From Melioribacter roseus (GTDB taxonomy: Bacteria > Bacteroidota > Ignavibacteria > Ignavibacteriales > Melioribacteraceae), in NCBI GenBank assembly GCA_020724325.1, contig DYHC01000097.1, positions 1 through 5,077 on the forward strand: a stretch of 5,077 bases of DNA, in the 5' to 3' direction. The position numbers and the translations under genes were made by a program. Positions within the stretch are counted from its first letter, which is position 1. Each line of letters opens with the position of its first letter. Of this stretch, positions 1 to 5,077 are shown one piece after another. The notes under the pieces are model-generated. The model did no database searches and was not told where the DNA came from. It was given only the letters and a program-made list of their open reading frames with translations.

Positions 1-1
1 C

Positions 2-43
2 AACAACCTTGAAGGTCTTCAGGAATTAATAAACAACGCTTGA
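2..43 (+). CDS. possible 3' end of an upstream gene (last 13 codons)
   Basis: One + strand frame is open from the window edge to a TGA at 41-43 and would encode the C-terminal tail NNLEGLQELINNA, which reads like an ordinary amphipathic protein end. Nothing about function can be said. The other two + frames stop sooner (TGA at 10-12; TAA at 27-29), so this frame is the best candidate if a gene does run in from the left. Against it, the stretch is very short and lies inside a perfect inverted repeat (5-17 with 42-54), so it may be non-coding intergenic DNA that happens to be open. Confidence 0.28.
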   Translation, partial: NNLEGLQELINNA

Positions 44-54
44 CCTTCAAGGTT
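5..54. repeat. 13-bp perfect inverted repeat, each arm itself palindromic
   Basis: The arm AACCTTGAAGGTC (5-17) is the exact reverse complement of GACCTTCAAGGTT (42-54), leaving a 24-nt loop. Each arm also contains a palindrome with one central base, ACCTT-N-AAGGT, so the two arms are near-direct repeats as well as inverted ones. In RNA this would form a 13-bp stem, but no U-tract follows, so it is not a classical rho-independent terminator. It may be an intergenic palindromic repeat unit or a paired protein-binding site. The symmetry is read directly; the role is unknown. Confidence 0.6.
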
Positions 55-59
55 TAGGT

Positions 60-93
60 TCCAATCTCCCGATCCGTCAACTGACAGATTGGA
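60..93. repeat. imperfect palindromic element with apparent 8-bp deletion in one arm
   Basis: The left arm CCAATCTCCCGATCCGTCA (61-79) would pair perfectly with TGACGGATCGGGAGATTGG. The actual right side is TGACAGATTGG (82-92), which equals that arm with GGATCGGG missing. The outer arms TCCAATCT (60-67) and AGATTGGA (86-93) still pair. An alternative compact hairpin uses 69-78 with 83-92 (one mismatch, one G-T wobble) around loop AACT. No T-run follows, so terminator function is doubtful. It looks like a decayed intergenic palindromic repeat; copies elsewhere in the genome would confirm this. Confidence 0.45.
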
Positions 94-116
94 TCGAAAT
101 AATAAGTGTAATTTTT

Positions 117-131
117 TATAAGTTACTTATA
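117..131. promoter_or_regulatory. operator-like palindrome upstream of the M16 operon
   Basis: TATAAGTTACTTATA is a perfect 7+1+7 palindrome centred on base 124. A further half-site ATAAGT lies at 102-107, and a second perfect palindrome, ATATTAATAT, abuts it at 131-140. Its position about 100 bp upstream of the first M16 start would suit a regulator site. The region is so AT-rich that a palindrome of this size could arise by chance, and no cognate regulator is identifiable. Confidence 0.25.
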
Positions 132-164
132 TATTAATATTTGTTTAATTTTAAGTGACAAAAT

Positions 165-193
165 TTTTCATGCCATAATGTGCATTTTAGATT
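165..193 (+). promoter_or_regulatory. weak candidate promoter for the M16 operon
   Basis: TTTTCA (165-170) and TAGATT (188-193) are separated by 17 bp and each matches the sigma70 consensus at four of six positions, which would give a leader of about 30 nt. A competing candidate is the extended -10 element TGCCATAAT (171-179), which has a better -10 but no convincing -35. Neither is strong and the region is AT-rich, so the exact start of transcription is not resolved. Some promoter is expected between 95 and 220 because an operon begins here. Confidence 0.2.
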
Positions 194-229
194 AAATAAA
201 TTATTTCCAATAAAAACAAAGGTAATCAA

Positions 230-1555
230 ATGAAACTAAAGATTATGATTTTGTTTCTCGTATTTGGATTTGTTGTATCAAGCGGGCAAACAAAGGAAAT
301 TGATTTTGTTCAGTACAAGCTCGATAACGGGCTGAATGTTATTCTGCATAAAGATAATTCTACGCCAATAGTTACCGTTGCTGTTTTATACCATGTTGGC
401 AGTAAAAACGAAGACCCTGAGAGAACCGGATTTGCGCATTTCTTCGAACACCTTATGTTTGAAGGATCGCCAAATATTAAACGGGGCGAGTATTCCAAAA
501 TTATTGAAAGTGCCGGCGGCGAATTGAATGCGAACACATCATTCGACAGGACCTATTACTATCAGGTTTTACCGTCACATCAACTTGAGCTCGGTTTGTA
601 TATGGAATCCGAGAGAATGCTTCATCTAAAAATCGACAGCATTGGCGTTGAAACACAGCGTAAAGTTGTAAAGGAAGAAAGAAAACAGAATTATGAAAAC
701 CGTCCCTATGGCTCGCTCTTAGAAAAATTATTCAGCAATGCCTACAAAGTTCACCCTTACAGATGGACTCCTATTGGAATTGCTCAATATATTGATATGG
801 CTCAACTTGATGAGTTTATTGCATTCTATAAAAAATATTATGTCCCACAGAATGCAACATTATCAATTGCGGGCGATATCGACTTAAACAAAACTAAAGA
901 GCTTGTAAAGAAATATTTTGCAGAAATTCCAGCCGGTAAAGAAAAGATAGAAAGACCTAATGTTGTAGAACCTCTAAAAACAGCAGAAGTAAGAGAAATA
1001 GTTTATGATAAGGTTCAGCTTCCGCTTGTTTTGCATGCATATCATATTCCTGCACAGGGAACACCGGATTATTATGCACTTAATTTGCTTACGCAGGTTC
1101 TCTCGGGCGGTGAAAGTTCCCGTTTAACTAAAGAAATTAAAGACAAACAGCAGAAAGCATTTTTTGTTGGAACAATTCCGCTTGCATTAGAGGACCCTGG
1201 TTTATTTATTGTGTACGGATTGGCAAATATTGGTGTTAAACCGGAAGAATTAGAGAATGCTTTTGAAAGCGAGATTGAAAAAGTTAAAAAAGAATTGATA
1301 AGCGATTCCGAGTTTCAAAAAGTAAGGAATCAAATAGAAACACAATTTGTAACTCGTAATTCAACTATGCGCGGAATTGCCGAATCACTTGCAAATTATT
1401 TTGTCTATTTCGGCAATGCAGACCTGATTAATTCTGAGATTCAGCGTTATATGAAAGTAACCAAAGAAGATATTAAGCGTGCAGCTAATAAATATCTAAC
1501 AAAAGAAAACAGGGTTGTACTTTATTATTTACCGAAACCTGCAGAAGCAAACTAA
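230..1555 (+). CDS. secreted M16B zinc metallopeptidase, catalytic subunit
   Basis: This 441-residue protein is a zinc peptidase of the M16 (pitrilysin/insulinase/processing-peptidase) family, expected to cut unfolded or short peptides in the periplasm. A signal peptide (residues 1-19, hydrophobic core IMILFLVFGFVV) is followed by a likely cleavage SSG|Q20. The N-terminal M16 domain (about 28-175) carries the inverted zinc motif H70-F-F-E73-H74; the third ligand is Glu149 or Glu150 in VVKEER, about 75 residues downstream as in the family. The M16_C domain follows (about 185-365). At the positions where M16 partners carry the Arg/Tyr substrate-binding pair, this protein has Lys304 and Phe311, so it probably needs another subunit. 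About 440 residues is the usual M16B length. The start ATG has AAAGG (218-222) 7 nt upstream and places the signal peptide at the terminus. It is the first gene of an operon with the M16 partner 31 bp downstream. The physiological substrate is unknown. Confidence 0.93.
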   Translation: MKLKIMILFLVFGFVVSSGQTKEIDFVQYKLDNGLNVILHKDNSTPIVTVAVLYHVGSKNEDPERTGFAHFFEHLMFEGSPNIKRGEYSKIIESAGGELNANTSFDRTYYYQVLPSHQLELGLYMESERMLHLKIDSIGVETQRKVVKEERKQNYENRPYGSLLEKLFSNAYKVHPYRWTPIGIAQYIDMAQLDEFIAFYKKYYVPQNATLSIAGDIDLNKTKELVKKYFAEIPAGKEKIERPNVVEPLKTAEVREIVYDKVQLPLVLHAYHIPAQGTPDYYALNLLTQVLSGGESSRLTKEIKDKQQKAFFVGTIPLALEDPGLFIVYGLANIGVKPEELENAFESEIEKVKKELISDSEFQKVRNQIETQFVTRNSTMRGIAESLANYFVYFGNADLINSEIQRYMKVTKEDIKRAANKYLTKENRVVLYYLPKPAEAN

Positions 1556-1574
1556 AAATAAATTTTGAATAATA

Positions 1575-1590
1575 GGGAGTAATGAAATGA
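1575..1590 (+). promoter_or_regulatory. Shine-Dalgarno and overlapping two-codon ORF deciding the second M16 start
   Basis: GGGAG (1575-1579) sits 7 nt before the ATG at 1587. Another ATG at 1582 opens ATG AAA TGA, a two-codon reading frame whose stop overlaps the true start in another frame. The ATG at 1582 lies only 2 nt from GGGAG, too close for efficient initiation, so 1587 is preferred. The minimal ORF may be chance, or may slightly tune initiation. Confidence 0.5.
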
Positions 1591-3656
1591 AGAAGTTATT
1601 ATTGTTAATGCTGGTGTTTGCATTTGTTAACCCGGCGTTTAGCCAGCTTGATAGGAGTAAATTGCCGGCGCCCGTTCCGGCTTCGGAAATTAAGATTGCT
1701 AATTATGAGTCGTTCGAACTTAAAAACGGGCTGAAAGTATTTGTAATTGAAAACAGAAAAATGCCAAGAGTTTCTTTCAATTTGGTTCTTGATGTAGATC
1801 CGTTAATTGAAGCTGCTAATTCCGGTTATGTTTCTGCAGCGGGGGAATTATTAAGAACGGGAACAAAGAAGCGTACCAAAGATCAACTCGATAAGGAGAT
1901 TGACCTTCTTGGTGCTACACTCAATACTTCTGCGACAAGTATTTTTGCTTCTGGATTAGAGCGAAACAAAGAAAAGCTGATGGAAATTATTAGCGATATT
2001 ATTCTTAATTCTGTGTTTAAACAGGAAGAATTAGACAAAATAAAAAAGCAGATGCTCTCAGCACTGGCTACATCAAAGGATGATCCAAGCACCATTTCAC
2101 AAAGAATTAGGCAAGCAATTATGTATGGCAAAGATCATCCATTTGGCGAGTTGGAATCAGAAGAGACAGTTAAGAATTTTACACTAGAGATGTGCCAAAA
2201 TTACTTCGAAATCTATTTCCGTCCTAATGTAGCTTATCTAGCAATTGTCGGAGATATTAATAAAACCAAAGCAAAACAACTAGTTGAAAAATATTTAGGC
2301 AAATGGGAAAAGAAAGATGTTCCTAAAAAAGTGTATACAACACCTAAAGCACCATTAGTAAATAAAGTATCGCTTGTTGATAGATCAAACTCTGTCCAGT
2401 CCGTAATTGCGCTCGGCTATCCGGTTGAGCTGCAAATAGGAACCGAAGATGCCATTAAAGCAAGTGTTGTAAATCTAATCCTTGGAGGCAGTGCTACCGG
2501 CAGATTGTTTATGAACCTTCGCGAATCTAAAGCTTATACTTATGGCGCATATTCAAGTATGAACCCAGACCGGCTTATTGGAAGCTTCACTGCATCAACA
2601 CAGGTTAGAACAAGTGTTACTGACAGCGCTATTACAGAAATTATTAGCGAAATGAAGAAAATTAGAAACGAAAAAGTGAGTGATGATGAACTTCAGAAAG
2701 CAAAGAATCTGTTATCGGGCAGTTTTGTAAGAAGCCTTGAATCACCAGAGACTATTGCGCGCTTTGCAATCAATACAGCTCGTTACAATCTTCCGAAAGA
2801 TTATTATAAAAATTATTTGAAGAATCTGAACGCTCTTACAGCAGATGATATTCTGGCTACTGCAAAAAAATATATTAAACCGAATAACCTTCATGTTATT
2901 GTTGTTGGTAATGGCGATGAGATTGCAAAAAACATTTCAAGGTTCAGCATAAACAATAAAGTTGAGTATTACGATCCGAATGGTAATTTGTATGACCCTA
3001 CTGCCAAGAAAATTCCGGCTGGAGTTACTGCAAAAACAGTGCTTGATAAATACGTTGATGAAATTGGCGGAAGGGAAAACATTCTTAAGGTTCAGGATAA
3101 AACAACTATTATGACGGGTACTGTTCAGGGAATTAACATTACTGTAAGCATAAAACAGAAAGCACCCAATAAATTATATCAGGTTCTCGATGCCGGAGTT
3201 TTTCAACAAACAACAGTCTTCAATGGAACACAGGGATATACCGAAGGAATGGGGCAGAGAACAGAAATAACCGCAGAACAGCTTGAAGACATGAAAGATA
3301 ATTCGCTTCATAGTATGTTAAATTATGAAGAACGGGGAATTAAATACGAATTGACCGGAATGGAAACTATTAATGGAAAGGATGCTTATAAAATTACTTT
3401 TACAACTTCATCTGGTAAAAAGAGTACTGGGTATTATGCTGTCGATTCAGGGTTGTTGATACGAACTTCTGGCTCCATTTCAACCCCACAAGGCTCATTC
3501 AATCAGACAGTAGATATGGATGATTATCGCGAAGTTCAGGGCGTTAAGTATCCATTTAAGATAAATCAGAATATGGGTCCCCAGGCAATTGAACTTACCG
3601 TTAAATCCTATGAAATTAACACAGGTATTCCAGATTCTGTATTTGAAATAAAGTAA
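1587..3656 (+). CDS. non-catalytic M16 partner fused to a C-terminal LolA-like beta domain
   Basis: This 689-residue secreted protein has a signal peptide (1-19, LLLLMLVFAFV, likely cleavage AFS|Q20), M16 N-domain (about 38-190), M16_C domain (about 195-450) and an extra C-terminal domain (about 478-689). The zinc motif is gone: SAAGE (83-87) replaces HFFEH of the upstream protein, so it should not be catalytic alone. It keeps the Arg/Tyr pair, R312 and Y319 in NLRESKAYTYG, which in M16B heterodimers contacts substrate. With the upstream gene it should form a heterodimer sharing one active site. The tail begins LDKYVDEIGGRENI and contains NGKDAYKITF (596-605), SGLLIRTSG (621-629) and DDYREVQGVKYPF (645-657). 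These resemble predicted outer-membrane lipoprotein-sorting/LolA-like beta proteins of Bacteroidetes-type genomes; this assignment is by pattern memory and is moderate. The fusion makes it about 240 residues longer than a plain M16B. It is last in its operon, with a terminator 22 bp after the stop. Confidence 0.9.
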   Translation: MKKLLLLMLVFAFVNPAFSQLDRSKLPAPVPASEIKIANYESFELKNGLKVFVIENRKMPRVSFNLVLDVDPLIEAANSGYVSAAGELLRTGTKKRTKDQLDKEIDLLGATLNTSATSIFASGLERNKEKLMEIISDIILNSVFKQEELDKIKKQMLSALATSKDDPSTISQRIRQAIMYGKDHPFGELESEETVKNFTLEMCQNYFEIYFRPNVAYLAIVGDINKTKAKQLVEKYLGKWEKKDVPKKVYTTPKAPLVNKVSLVDRSNSVQSVIALGYPVELQIGTEDAIKASVVNLILGGSATGRLFMNLRESKAYTYGAYSSMNPDRLIGSFTASTQVRTSVTDSAITEIISEMKKIRNEKVSDDELQKAKNLLSGSFVRSLESPETIARFAINTARYNLPKDYYKNYLKNLNALTADDILATAKKYIKPNNLHVIVVGNGDEIAKNISRFSINNKVEYYDPNGNLYDPTAKKIPAGVTAKTVLDKYVDEIGGRENILKVQDKTTIMTGTVQGINITVSIKQKAPNKLYQVLDAGVFQQTTVFNGTQGYTEGMGQRTEITAEQLEDMKDNSLHSMLNYEERGIKYELTGMETINGKDAYKITFTTSSGKKSTGYYAVDSGLLIRTSGSISTPQGSFNQTVDMDDYREVQGVKYPFKINQNMGPQAIELTVKSYEINTGIPDSVFEIK

Positions 3657-3678
3657 ATCCCAAAGAATCCCGATAATT

Positions 3679-3708
3679 AAGCCGCATTGAAAAGTGCGGC
3701 TTTTTTTT
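3679..3708 (+). terminator. rho-independent terminator of the M16 operon
   Basis: AAGCCGCA (3679-3686) pairs with TGCGGCTT (3695-3702); the stem can extend by a T-G wobble and a T-A pair to close a GAAA tetraloop (3689-3692). Eight consecutive T residues (3701-3708) follow directly. It begins 22 bp after the stop of the second M16 gene. There is no T-run on the opposite strand, so it acts only on rightward transcription and separates the M16 operon from the TetR operon. Confidence 0.93.
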
Positions 3709-3744
3709 ACCTATAAAAATTTTTTTTGCAACAATTGAGGAACT

Positions 3745-3773
3745 TTGATAGGTTTGGAAACGACTTATACAAT
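3745..3773 (+). promoter_or_regulatory. sigma70-type promoter of the tetR-tolC operon
   Basis: TTGATA (3745-3750) and TACAAT (3768-3773) are each one mismatch (-35: TTGACA; -10: TATAAT) from consensus and are separated by the ideal 17 bp. Transcription would begin near 3780, giving a leader of about 60 nt before the ATG at 3839. An A5T8 tract (3715-3727) lies upstream and could act as curved DNA or an UP-like element. Being just after a strong terminator and before a divergent functional class of genes, this promoter fits an independent transcription unit. Confidence 0.6.
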
Positions 3774-3783
3774 AATTGTTTCC
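3756..3783. promoter_or_regulatory. candidate TetR operator overlapping the promoter
   Basis: GGAAAC (3756-3761) and its exact reverse complement GTTTCC (3778-3783) flank 16 bp that include the -10 box. Within them, ACAATAATTGT (3769-3779) is a perfect 5+1+5 palindrome lying on the -10. A related half-site recurs downstream: TGTTTCCTGT (3777-3786) versus TGTTTCATGT (3801-3810), nine of ten bases identical. A repressor bound here would block RNA polymerase, and TetR proteins commonly repress their own operon this way. Which of the overlapping symmetries is bound cannot be decided by eye; the outer arms are spaced more widely than in many TetR sites. Confidence 0.45.
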
Positions 3784-3838
3784 TGTGGGACTTAAAAAGA
3801 TGTTTCATGTTCTAAAATCAAAACTATTTTGAGGAATT

Positions 3839-4483
3839 ATGGCATATACCGAAGAAGTTAAACAAAGGATTCTTATCAAAGCCGAGGAAATGTTTTTCCA
3901 GTTTGGTTACTCTAAAGTAACTATGGAAGAAATTTCTTCCATGCTTTCTATAAGTAAAAAAACTCTTTATAAGTTCTTTGAAAATAAAGAGCATATTTTA
4001 AAAGAAATAATAAGAAACAAAAAATGTGCTGTTGAATCTTATGTGGAAGAATTAATTTCTGACACTTCAACAGAATTCATAATTAAACTAAAAAACTTTT
4101 TAAATTTTGTAACGAACCACTTTTCCAAACTTTCCCACCCAAACATTCAAGATCTGGTAAAAAGCAAGCCTGAGGTCTGGAGCGAGATTCAAGAATTTAG
4201 AAAGAAAAACGCATTTGTTACCTTTTCGAAATTGATTAATCACGGAAAGGAAAGCGGAGTATTCAGAAAAGATTTCAACAGCGAAGTTGCTGTTAATCTC
4301 TATTTCTCTGCAATGCACTCTATGTTAAATCTCGAAACTCTCGCACAGCTTCCTGTTACTGTTAATGAGGCACACAACGATATTGTAAATATCTTTTTCG
4401 AGGGAATTTTTTCAGAAGAAGGTAGAAAGAAATATATAAACTCGGATCTAATGAAAGAAAACAATGGAGATATTATTGTATGA
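3839..4483 (+). CDS. TetR/AcrR-family transcriptional regulator, probable efflux repressor
   Basis: This 214-residue protein is a TetR-type DNA-binding regulator, usually a dimeric repressor released by a small ligand. The N-terminal TetR_N domain (about 5-55) is clear: ILIKAEEMFFQFGYSKVTMEE followed by the helix-turn-helix, with the recognition helix SISKKTLYKFFENKEHIL (about 37-54). Residues 65-200 form the variable, mostly helical ligand/dimer domain, including a common TetR_C-like stretch GVFRKDFNSEVAVNLYF (140-156) and the ending IFFEGIFSEEGRKKY. Length is typical. GAGG (3831-3834) lies 4 nt before the ATG, slightly close but good. Its stop overlaps the start of a TolC-like gene (ATGA, 4480-4483), implying translational coupling and control of efflux genes. 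Palindromes over its own promoter suggest autoregulation. The ligand cannot be predicted. The family call is secure; the efflux role comes from context. Confidence 0.93.
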   Translation: MAYTEEVKQRILIKAEEMFFQFGYSKVTMEEISSMLSISKKTLYKFFENKEHILKEIIRNKKCAVESYVEELISDTSTEFIIKLKNFLNFVTNHFSKLSHPNIQDLVKSKPEVWSEIQEFRKKNAFVTFSKLINHGKESGVFRKDFNSEVAVNLYFSAMHSMLNLETLAQLPVTVNEAHNDIVNIFFEGIFSEEGRKKYINSDLMKENNGDIIV

Positions 4484-5077
4484 ATACAAAAAAACTAATA
4501 ATCCTGCTCTTTGCTGCTTTTCTTACAATTTTTTCAAACATAATATCAGCACAGGAAAAATTATCACTCACCTTAGAAAGAGCAATTGAAATCGGATTTC
4601 AAAACAGCAAACTTCTTCATTCATCTTTAACGAAAGTAAAGAGCGCAGAAGCTAAAGTTAAAGAAGTTGAAGCATTGCGGCTTCCATCCTTAAAATTGAA
4701 TGCCGGTTATAGAAGATTAAGCGAAGTAGACCCTTTTATTATAATCACTCCATTTGGTTCGTTTCCAATTGCACCGGGAATTTTTGATAATTATTCCGTT
4801 CAACTTTCTGTCTTTCAACCCTTGTTCACAGGTTTCAAACTTGTTAGTAATACCAAACTAAACGAAGAATTATCGAAAGCAACCGCGGAAGAATACAACA
4901 AAGATAAAAGCGAGCTGCTCTTCAACATTAAAAATTCCTACTGGGGAGTTTTTAAAGCAACGCAATTTAAAAAAGTTATGGATGAAACCGTTGAACAAAT
5001 TAAAGCTCATGTTGTAGATGCTAAGAATTTAGAAAAAGCCGGAATGATAACCCAAAATGATATTTTGAAAATCGAGG
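4480..5077 (+). CDS. TolC-family outer-membrane efflux protein, N-terminal part (runs off window)
   Basis: The frame is open from ATG 4480 to the window edge: 199 full codons plus one base, truncated only by the window. It encodes a signal peptide (LIILLFAAFLTIF core, likely cleavage ISA|Q25) and then the usual start of a TolC/outer-membrane efflux protein: LSLTLERAIEIGFQNSKLL (28-46), a helix, LPSLKLNAGYRR (68-79), a periplasm/membrane strand region, VFQPLFTGFKL (111-121), a long helix with YWGVFKA (154-160), and EKAGMITQNDILKIE (185-199), matching the family's 'aGl.t..D.l' motif. TolC proteins are trimeric channels exporting drugs, toxins or metabolites with an adaptor and an inner-membrane pump. 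About half the usual 420-480 residues is present. GGAGA (4466-4470) lies 9 nt upstream, inside tetR. The ATGA overlap with tetR indicates a shared mRNA; adaptor and RND or ABC pump genes are expected downstream. Substrate unknown. Confidence 0.93.
   Translation, partial: MNTKKLIILLFAAFLTIFSNIISAQEKLSLTLERAIEIGFQNSKLLHSSLTKVKSAEAKVKEVEALRLPSLKLNAGYRRLSEVDPFIIITPFGSFPIAPGIFDNYSVQLSVFQPLFTGFKLVSNTKLNEELSKATAEEYNKDKSELLFNIKNSYWGVFKATQFKKVMDETVEQIKAHVVDAKNLEKAGMITQNDILKIE

Noticed and set aside
111..117. T-run after the left-end palindromes, considered as a terminator for an upstream gene
   Set aside because: The run starts about 18 bases after the end of the nearest hairpin (69-92), and the stem contains a mismatch and a wobble. 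A rho-independent terminator needs the T-run directly at the stem base.
310..537. Open frame of 75 codons on the - strand
   Set aside because: It lies wholly inside the first M16 gene over its zinc-motif region, has no convincing ribosome site or recognisable domain, and is explained as the antisense shadow of a strongly supported gene.
1883..2131. Open frame of 82 codons on the - strand
   Set aside because: It is fully contained in the second M16 gene, with a Ser/Ile/Leu-rich composition typical of antisense reading and no supporting signals.
1587..3656. Considered whether the second M16 protein is a degraded pseudogene because HxxEH is missing
   Set aside because: The frame is intact over 689 codons, the signal peptide, R312/Y319 and the C-terminal domain are preserved, and loss of HxxEH is normal for the non-catalytic member of M16B pairs.
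3715..3727. A5T8 tract, considered as a second terminator or opposite-strand terminator
   Set aside because: No GC-rich stem adjoins it on either strand. It is better explained as an AT-rich spacer or upstream promoter element.
4100..4318. Open frame of 72 codons on the - strand
   Set aside because: It is fully inside the TetR gene, with no domain and no plausible promoter or ribosome site.
1..5077. Search for defence, phage, CRISPR or transposon signatures
   Set aside because: No repeat-spacer array, transposase, integrase, toxin-antitoxin pair or nuclease-like frame is visible. The content is housekeeping-type proteolysis plus efflux.

Overview
The window is AT-rich DNA from a Gram-negative bacterium. 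It holds two complete genes for secreted M16-family (insulinase/pitrilysin-like) proteins, one complete TetR-family regulator gene, and the first 199 codons of a TolC-type outer-membrane efflux gene that runs off the right edge. All intact genes are on the + strand. Three exported proteins have a predicted signal-peptidase I site directly before a glutamine, a habit described for Bacteroidetes (the 'Q-rule'). With the AT-rich coding style and the architecture of the second M16 protein, this points to the Bacteroidota/Ignavibacteria part of the FCB group. That assignment is inference; no rRNA or other marker is present.

Layout. Bases 1-229 hold at most the last codons of an upstream gene, then two palindromic elements and an AT-rich leader with an operator-like palindrome and a weak possible promoter. 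Bases 230-3656 are a two-gene operon with a 31-bp gap. The first gene is a catalytic M16B peptidase with the zinc motif HFFEH. The second is a non-catalytic M16 partner that has lost HxxEH but keeps the Arg/Tyr pair, fused to a C-terminal domain of about 210 residues resembling periplasmic LolA-like/lipoprotein-sorting-like beta proteins. A clear rho-independent terminator (3679-3708) closes this operon. Bases 3709-3838 carry a good sigma70-type promoter (TTGATA-17 bp-TACAAT) overlapped by inverted repeats that fit an operator. It drives a TetR-type regulator (3839-4483) whose stop overlaps the start of the TolC-like gene (4480 to the edge) as ATGA.

How they work together. The M16 pair should act in the periplasm as a heterodimeric peptidase, one subunit supplying the zinc site and the other the substrate-binding Arg/Tyr. 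The TetR-TolC pair looks like the start of an autoregulated efflux operon; the adaptor and pump genes would be expected just beyond the right edge. The two operons appear independent.

No stretch longer than 300 bases lacks a gene. I saw no tRNA, rRNA, CRISPR array, insertion sequence or riboswitch. The window is mostly ordinary; the least ordinary parts are the M16-beta-domain fusion, the TetR promoter/operator and the small palindromic elements at the left end.
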